10,269 nucleotides of DNA from Actinomycetes bacterium (GTDB lineage: Bacteria; Actinomycetota; Acidimicrobiia; Acidimicrobiales; Palsa-688): assembly GCA_021819345.1 (NCBI GenBank), contig JAKARG010000077.1, forward strand, positions 1-10,269. The letters run 5' to 3'. Below, in pieces: positions 6,953 through 10,269 of this stretch; positions within the stretch are counted from its first letter, which is position 1, and each line of letters opens with the position of its first letter. The notes under the pieces are model-generated. The model searched no databases. It saw only the letters and a program-made list of their open reading frames with translations, and had not been told where the DNA came from. The translations under genes and the position numbers were made by a program.

Positions 6953-8256
6953 TCCACGGGCGGGTCGGCGCCGCTCGCGATCACCTCGACCGCCCCCAAG
7001 AGCGCATCGACGTCCTCGGCGCGAGTGTTGATCCCGGCACTGGCCCGCACCGCTCCCGGTATCGCCCGCCGGTCCCCGGCGCGCACCGCCCGGCGGAGCA
7101 CCTCGACCTCGGCCGCGCCGAGCCCGAGGAGGCGCTCCAGGTAGGGATGGGCGCAGAAGCAACCGTGCCGGACGGCGATCCCCCACTCGGCAGCCAGCCG
7201 GGCAGCGACGAGCGCATGGGGCACCCCGGCAACGCTGAAGGTGGCGAGCGGCAGGGTGTCGGAACCGGTGGCCGGACCGAGGAGCCTCACGCCGGCGATC
7301 GCCGCCAGGCCGTCGCGAAGGCGTGAGGCGAGGTCGTGGTCGTGCGCAGAGATCGGTCCCCAGCCGATCCGGCCGAGCTCGTTGATCGCCGCTGCGAGGG
7401 CGACAGCCCCGAGCAGGTTGGGGGACCCGGCCTCCTCGCTCTCGGGGGGTGCCGTCCAGATCACCTCGTCGAGGGTGACCAGGTCGACCGCCCCGCCGCC
7501 GGCGAGCATCGGGTCGCCTTCTCGGAATGCCGAGCTCGGTCCTACCAGGACCCCGGCGCCGTAGGGGGCGTACATCTTGTGGCCGCTCCAGGCGACGAAG
7601 TCTGCGCCTGCCGGCAGCGCGCGGTGGGCGGCGAGCTGGGCGCCGTCGACGAGCACCGGCACACCTCGGTCGTGGGCCAGGGCGATCAGCTCGTCCAGGG
7701 GGGGCATCCAGCCCGTCACGTTGGATGCCGCGGTCACCGCGAGCAGCCGAGGTCGCCCGGGCAGCTCGTCGAAGGCTGCCCGGACGTCGTCGACCCCGAA
7801 GGTCCCGTCCGCCGCGACGTCGACGTACTGCCGGCGGCACGCCCGGGCCCAGGGGAGGAGGTTGGCGTGGTGCTCGGCGACCGTGGTCACCACCGTCTCC
7901 CCGGGCTCCAGTCGCAGCCGGTGGGAGAGCAGGTTGATCGCCTCGGTCGTGTTCCGGCACAGGATCGCCACGTCGTCGCCGACGCCAGCCCTGCCGGCGA
8001 AGCCCAGGGCAGCTTCCCGAGCCGCCTCGTAGGCGGCGGTGGCTACCTGCGACTTCTGACCTGCGCCCCGGTGGACGCTCGAGTACCAGGGGAGGAAATC
8101 GCCGACCGAGGTGGCGACGGCCGGCAGCGCCGCCGTCGACGCCGCTGCGTCGAGCCCGATCGCCCGTCTCCGGGTGCCGTCGACGCACTCCACTTCCAGG
8201 TCGTCGCCGACCAGGGGGACAGGCGGCGCGAGCGTCGACGAGGCGGTACCGGGCAA
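6853..8256 (-). CDS. Class V aminotransferase-fold PLP enzyme (cysteine desulfurase-like)
   Basis: This PLP enzyme of about 467 residues belongs to the SufS/IscS-like class V fold. Visible signatures are LDAAAS near residue 36, PWYSSVHRGAG, RNTTEAINLL (101-110), AEHHANLLPW with His130, VDGAQ (203-207), SGHKMYAPYGAG with the PLP lysine at residue 227, and VRHGCFCAHPYL with Cys366 and Cys368. The Cys sits where SufS-type enzymes carry their persulfide cysteine, so sulfur transfer from cysteine is a plausible reaction. Other class V lyases or kynureninase-like activities remain possible. TTG 8256 is my preferred start because the frame upstream lies inside the repressor gene, and TTG falls 10 nt after that gene's stop. 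It is probably the last gene of the repressor operon. Its 3' end overlaps the convergent hydrolase gene. Confidence 0.88.
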   Translation of the reverse strand: MPGTASSTLAPPVPLVGDDLEVECVDGTRRRAIGLDAAASTAALPAVATSVGDFLPWYSSVHRGAGQKSQVATAAYEAAREAALGFAGRAGVGDDVAILCRNTTEAINLLSHRLRLEPGETVVTTVAEHHANLLPWARACRRQYVDVAADGTFGVDDVRAAFDELPGRPRLLAVTAASNVTGWMPPLDELIALAHDRGVPVLVDGAQLAAHRALPAGADFVAWSGHKMYAPYGAGVLVGPSSAFREGDPMLAGGGAVDLVTLDEVIWTAPPESEEAGSPNLLGAVALAAAINELGRIGWGPISAHDHDLASRLRDGLAAIAGVRLLGPATGSDTLPLATFSVAGVPHALVAARLAAEWGIAVRHGCFCAHPYLERLLGLGAAEVEVLRRAVRAGDRRAIPGAVRASAGINTRAEDVDALLGAVEVIASGADPPVDYVQDPSTGDFSPLERPAGWPELPSAGSACSRS

Positions 8257-8266
8257 GGCAGCGCTC

Positions 8267-8536
8267 TCAGGCGAGGCTGAGGAACAGCCGCTCGAGCGCT
8301 TCGATCGCGTAACCCTCCGCGCCCGCTTGCTCCGGGTTCTCGATGCAGTAGGCGAGGCCGCTCGAGACGATCTTGAAGCTCGCCCGGTCGAGGGCCTTCG
8401 ACACCGCAGCCAGCTGGGTGAGCACGTCGCGGCACTCCCGCCCCTCGGCGAGCATGCGCTCCACGCCACTGACCTGGCCGGCGACCCGGCGGAGCCGCTT
8501 GCGGACATCGTCTACGACTTCCTCGGGCAGTTCCAC
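8267..8536 (-). CDS. CsoR/CstR-family repressor (DUF156), Cys-Cys type
   Basis: This all-helical, 89-residue transcriptional repressor carries the family core VRKRLRRVAGQVSGVERML, ECRDVLTQLAAVSKAL and LAYC. Copper-sensing CsoR binds Cu(I) through Cys-His-Cys. Here Cys35 and Cys64 keep the usual 29-residue spacing, but the His four residues before the second Cys is Gly60. Loss of that His is the mark of persulfide-sensing CstR-type members, so sulfane sulfur is the likelier signal. This is an inference. The GTG 8536 start lies 10 nt below a TACCCC/GGGG palindrome inside its own promoter, which predicts autoregulation. The PLP enzyme gene follows with a gap of about 10 nt to its TTG start, and a Cys-rich small protein with a matching promoter lies upstream. 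Confidence 0.92.
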   Translation of the reverse strand: MELPEEVVDDVRKRLRRVAGQVSGVERMLAEGRECRDVLTQLAAVSKALDRASFKIVSSGLAYCIENPEQAGAEGYAIEALERLFLSLA

Positions 8537-8542
8537 ACGCCG

Positions 8543-8572
8543 ATACTACCCCCAGGGGTAGCCAACCCACAA
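8543..8572 (-). promoter_or_regulatory. Promoter with CsoR/CstR-type operator before the repressor gene
   Basis: Reading the minus strand, TTGTGG (8572-8567), an 18-nt spacer and TAGTAT (8548-8543) form a promoter. The spacer holds a perfect 7-2-7 inverted repeat, CTACCCC-TG-GGGGTAG (8561-8546), the half-site type known for CsoR/CstR family operators. The -10 ends 6 nt before GTG 8536, so transcription would begin at about the start codon and the mRNA may be leaderless. Confidence 0.7.
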
Positions 8573-8608
8573 GGCTCGGGCCCGGGTCCACCGGCGCCCA
8601 GGCTCGCT

Positions 8609-8641
8609 GGCCGGGGGCGGTCCTGCCCCGACCACCCGGCC
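8609..8641 (-). terminator. GC-rich stem downstream of the small Cys-rich gene
   Basis: GGCCGGG (8609-8615) pairs with CCCGGCC (8635-8641). An alternative inner pairing GGGGC/GCCCC is possible. It begins about 18 nt after the stop of the small gene and could separate it from the repressor gene. No T-tract follows on the minus strand, so intrinsic termination is doubtful. Confidence 0.25.
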
Positions 8642-8658
8642 CTCCGCTGCCCTGGCCC

Positions 8659-8838
8659 TCAGCTGCCCTGGCGGCGACCGAGGAGGCGGGAGAGCAGCGA
8701 GCCGCCCTCACTCTCCTCCGAAGAGTGCCCCGGGCAGCGCTGCGCTGTCGGCACTCCCCGCATGACCTGGTCCACGTGCTGGCCGCACCCGGCCCAGGTG
8801 GTCTTGCCACAGGTGCGGCACTTAACGGCTCGGCACAT
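8659..8838 (-). CDS. Small Cys-rich conserved protein, possibly zinc-binding
   Basis: This 59-residue protein begins MCRAVKCRTCGKTTWAGCGQ. Cys7, Cys10, Cys18 and His21 form a CxxC-x7-CxxH set, and Cys2, Cys35 and His38 (RCPGH) are further possible ligands, so a small zinc-ribbon-like fold is likely. I recognise the CRTCGKTTWAGCGQHVDQVM core as a small protein common in actinobacteria, of unknown function. The C-terminal part (SSEESEGGSLLSRLLGRRQGS) is polar and looks variable. ATG 8838 is preferred over GTG 8844 because GGAGGAG (8850-8844) is well spaced for the ATG but abuts the GTG. A palindrome-bearing promoter like that of the repressor gene lies upstream, so the two are probably co-regulated. 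A thiol, persulfide or metal-buffering role is a guess. Confidence 0.85.
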   Translation of the reverse strand: MCRAVKCRTCGKTTWAGCGQHVDQVMRGVPTAQRCPGHSSEESEGGSLLSRLLGRRQGS

Positions 8839-8866
8839 CGTCACTCCTCCTCGTCGGCGTCACACG

Positions 8867-8896
8867 ACTATACACCCCGGGGTATCATTGGAGCAA
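8867..8896 (-). promoter_or_regulatory. Promoter with matching operator before the small Cys-rich gene
   Basis: On the minus strand, TTGCTC (8896-8891), an 18-nt spacer and TATAGT (8872-8867, five of six consensus bases) form a strong promoter. The spacer contains TACCCCGGGGTG, with a 10-bp perfect core ACCCCGGGGT (8883-8874). TACCCC falls at spacer positions 7-12, exactly as in the repressor promoter, so both are predicted targets of the same CsoR/CstR-like protein. Confidence 0.7.
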
Positions 8897-8944
8897 CCCG
8901 GGGCCGGAGGCCTCCGTCCAGCTGCGTGCCTCGACCGGGGCTGC

Positions 8945-8950
8945 TACTAT
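8945..8950 (+). promoter_or_regulatory. Possible -10 box of the tRNA-Ala gene
   Basis: TACTAT lies 53 nt before the tRNA 5' end and is the only A/T-rich hexamer in this GC-rich stretch that resembles a -10 element on the plus strand. No good -35 is visible at 17-18 nt. The promoter would lead to a leader of about 47 nt before the mature tRNA. Confidence 0.35.
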
Positions 8951-9003
8951 GAAAGAGCAAGAAAGAGCTGGATGGCGAGCGCGCCGGCTAACCGAGGGGT
9001 CTC

Positions 9004-9077
9004 GGGGACGTAGCTCAGTTGGCTAGAGCACCTGCTTTGCAAGCAGGGGGTCGTGGGTTCGAATCCCATCGTCTCCA
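9004..9077 (+). tRNA. tRNA-Ala (anticodon UGC)
   Basis: The 74-nt sequence folds as a full cloverleaf. The acceptor GGGGACG pairs with CGTCTCC. The D arm is GCTC/GAGC, the anticodon arm CCTGC-TTTGCAA-GCAGG with TGC at the anticodon, and the T arm GTGGG-TTCGAAT-CCCAT. The third acceptor pair is G-U, the alanine identity element, and the discriminator is A. CCA is not encoded. The anticodon reads GCA (and related) alanine codons. Confidence 0.97.
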
Positions 9078-9131
9078 CTCGTTTGACCAGGGGTTTTGCG
9101 GGCTGCCTCCGCTTTAGGAGGTTGCTCTTGG

Positions 9132-9169
9132 GCAGTTGTGTGCAGTTGGCTCTACTCGGGTGTACTCGG
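9132..9169. repeat. Two pairs of direct repeats with 10-bp period
   Basis: GCAGTTG occurs at 9132-9138 and 9142-9148, and TACTCGG at 9153-9159 and 9163-9169, so both pairs have a 10-bp period, one helical turn. Helically phased repeats about 55-90 bp past a tRNA 3' end resemble arm-type integrase binding sites, but no integrase gene or second att copy is visible in the window. Confidence 0.5.
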
Positions 9170-9191
9170 ACCGTTACCCGCGCGCCGGCGT

Positions 9192-9398
9192 TCAGGGCCG
9201 TTCGCCCGGGGTGGACCCCTTGCCTGGCGGCGGGTGGCGCTCGCCTGGGCCGAACAGGTCCGGCCGGGCCAGATCGGAGAACGACTTCGCCCCGTCAGCG
9301 ATCGCGACCGCCAAGTCAGCGAGCACCACCCGTCGCTGCCCGCCCGGTAGCACCAGTAGGTGGTGGTGGCCAACGAGGAGTCCTCGGCCCGTCGCCAA
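9192..9398 (-). pseudogene. Remnant of an IS1380-family transposase (N-terminal part)
   Basis: The minus-strand frame contains VVLADLAVAIADGAKSFSDL followed shortly by LFGP. This matches the pattern I know from the N-terminal third of IS1380-type DDE transposases: hydrophobic DLAVxxADG, then SDxxxL, then LFGPVAS. The spacing between the SDL and LFG parts is shortened, and after LFGP the expected continuation is lost in GC-rich sequence. There is no credible start, only TTG 9398 and a TGA upstream at roughly 9442, and the DDE catalytic region is absent. It is therefore a decayed fragment, not a working transposase. Identification rests on about 30 residues. Confidence 0.55.
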
Positions 9399-9467
9399 GG
9401 GGCCGTGCCCTCGTCCACCCCTCCGGGGGGCCGCTGGCAGTCATCGAGCCGTCTCGTGCGCTTGCCG

Positions 9468-9500
9468 CTACTCTCAACTACTCTAAACCTGTTAGAGTAG
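9468..9500. promoter_or_regulatory. Operator-like direct and inverted repeats before the AlbA_2 gene
   Basis: CTACTCTAA (9478-9486) and TTAGAGTAG (9492-9500) form a perfect 9-5-9 inverted repeat. A further CTACTCT half-site lies at 9468-9474, one 10-bp turn upstream. The site ends 4 nt before GTG 9505. TAGAGT (9493-9498) could serve as a -10 box for a leaderless transcript, so a bound regulator would block transcription start. The inverted repeat is certain; the promoter reading is tentative. Confidence 0.6.
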
Positions 9501-9504
9501 GAGT

Positions 9505-10269
9505 GTGTCTACCGCCCTCGTTGAGCAGGCGCTCCTGCTCCCGGCCCAGGAGCGCGCTGGTGCACTTCTCGGTCTCCCAGAGACGCAATGGTTCGAGCGC
9601 AAGAGCGGCAAGGTCTCGGCGAAGAAGGCGGCCGAGACCGTGATCGCCTTCGCCAACGCCGAGGGGGGTGTCCTTGTCGTCGGCGCCTCGAATGGCGTTG
9701 TGGACGGGGTGACCCCAAAGCTGCTCAACGATCTGCAGCAGCTCGCTCTCGACCACACGGAGCCGCCCGTACTGGTTCAAGTCGAGACCTTCGAGGTTGC
9801 AACTCGCAGCACAACGAGCCAAGTAGCGATCATCCGAGTCGGTATCGGCGACCAAGTTGTCCACGCAACGAAAGCCGACAAGGTGTTCCTTCGTGTCGGT
9901 GACGAGACAAGGGAGCTCTCCTACCTTCAGAGACGGGAGTTGACGTTCGACCGAGGCCAGGCCGCCTACGAGCGATCGCCGTTGAACGGGGCCCTCGACG
10001 AGCAGCTGGTCGACAGCTATGCGAAGGCGGTAGGTGCACCGGACGCAGCTCGATTGCTCATGTCTCGCGGTCTGAGTCTCCCTGAAGGGGCCGCGACGGT
10101 GGGCGGCGTGCTGTTGTTCGGACTCGACCCGCAGGCCGAGCTTCCCCACGCACACGTGCGGGTGGTCCGCCACAGCGGCACGGTCGCCCAGACCGGATCC
10201 AGACAGCGGCTCATCGCCGATCAGCGCATCGAGGGACCATTGCCTCGCCAGCTGGTCGATGCACGGAGA
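9505..10269 (+). CDS. Schlafen/AlbA_2-domain protein (partial, runs off the right edge)
   Basis: The frame is open from GTG 9505 to the end of the window, 255 residues, with no stop. The N-terminal AlbA_2 (Schlafen-type) domain is visible: FERKSG (30-35), ETVIAFANAEGGVLVVGAS (44-62) and VHATKADKVFLRVGDETRELS (119-139). Such proteins are often annotated as ATP-binding or transcriptional regulators and are common on mobile and defence-related DNA; their biochemical role is poorly known. A TAG at 9493-9495 in the same frame bounds the start. GTG 9505 is the only good start and lies too close to AGGAG (9499-9503), so a leaderless mRNA is possible. Codons such as ACA, CGA, GTA and AAA are more frequent than in the neighbours, which suggests recent transfer. 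The likely C-terminal helix-turn-helix part is not in view. Confidence 0.85.
   Translation, partial: MSTALVEQALLLPAQERAGALLGLPETQWFERKSGKVSAKKAAETVIAFANAEGGVLVVGASNGVVDGVTPKLLNDLQQLALDHTEPPVLVQVETFEVATRSTTSQVAIIRVGIGDQVVHATKADKVFLRVGDETRELSYLQRRELTFDRGQAAYERSPLNGALDEQLVDSYAKAVGAPDAARLLMSRGLSLPEGAATVGGVLLFGLDPQAELPHAHVRVVRHSGTVAQTGSRQRLIADQRIEGPLPRQLVDARR

Larger units (their letters stand above)
9078..9504. other. 427-bp stretch without an intact gene, between tRNA-Ala and the accessory gene
   Basis: No complete gene can be supported here. The stretch holds a short hairpin (CCTCC/GGAGG, 9106-9121) without a convincing T-tract, two pairs of direct repeats of 10-bp period (9132-9169), a decayed IS1380-like transposase fragment on the minus strand (about 9192-9398), and a repeat-rich operator-like site just before the next gene (9468-9500). 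Open frames on the plus strand run through the tRNA or lack family features. The mixture suggests an old integration or insertion site downstream of the tRNA. Confidence 0.6.

Noticed and set aside
8257..8508. N-terminal extension of the class V PLP enzyme up to 8508
   Set aside because: This part is the repressor gene read in another frame, giving a Ser/Arg-rich sequence without conservation.
9106..9121. Intrinsic terminator after the tRNA
   Set aside because: The stem is only 5 bp (CCTCC/GGAGG) and is not followed by a T-tract.
9053..9643. Plus-strand open frame starting inside the tRNA gene
   Set aside because: It begins in the tRNA, crosses the transposase remnant antisense and then overlaps the AlbA_2 gene in another frame. 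It has no recognisable domain.
9478..10173. Minus-strand frame of 231 residues opposite the AlbA_2 gene
   Set aside because: The plus strand carries clear AlbA_2 motifs over the same bases, and the minus-strand product has none.

Overview
The window is very GC-rich, with strongly G/C-biased third codon positions, GTG/TTG starts and tightly overlapping genes. This is typical of a high-GC actinobacterium, possibly a deep lineage such as Acidimicrobiia, but the assignment comes only from base composition and gene families.

Bases 1-5653 (+ strand) look like one co-directional folate/one-carbon operon. It contains the 3' end of an unrecognised gene, formate-tetrahydrofolate ligase (fhs), two tandem divergent FolD paralogues, a FolC-type folylpolyglutamate synthase and a small flavin/F420 split-barrel (PPOX-like) protein. 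Gaps are 4, 15 and 4 nt, followed by overlaps of 16 and 11 nt. The main discovery here is that the FolD pair shows complementary loss. The first copy keeps the folate-site Lys/Gln/Asp but has lost the NADP-site signatures. The second keeps the GRS dinucleotide motif but has lost Lys, Gln and Asp, as in the yeast monofunctional NAD-dependent Mtd1. The classic bifunctional enzyme may have been divided into a cyclohydrolase and a dehydrogenase. With Fhs this would interconvert methylene-THF, methenyl-THF, formyl-THF and formate. Three in-frame minisatellites (15 nt x5, 9 nt x5, 33 nt x3) sit at or just past gene 3' ends in this operon.

Bases 5777-6952 (+) encode a class C beta-lactamase-like serine hydrolase. 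Its 3' end overlaps by 100 bp, tail to tail, a minus-strand PLP enzyme of the cysteine desulfurase/class V aminotransferase type (6853-8256).

Bases 6853-8896 (minus strand) form a compact sulfur- or metal-responsive unit: a conserved small Cys-rich protein, a CsoR/CstR-family repressor with the two Cys but no His ligand, and the class V PLP enzyme. Two promoters, one before the small protein and one before the repressor, each have an 18-bp spacer. Both carry a TACCCC/GGGG palindrome in exactly the same register, which predicts a shared autoregulated regulon.

A tRNA-Ala(UGC) gene lies at 9004-9077. After it the character changes. A 427-bp stretch without an intact gene holds 10-bp-period direct repeats, a decayed IS1380-type transposase fragment on the minus strand, and a repeat-rich operator-like site. 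A Schlafen/AlbA_2-domain protein with less biased codon use then runs off the right end. This looks like the edge of an accessory region anchored at the tRNA gene.
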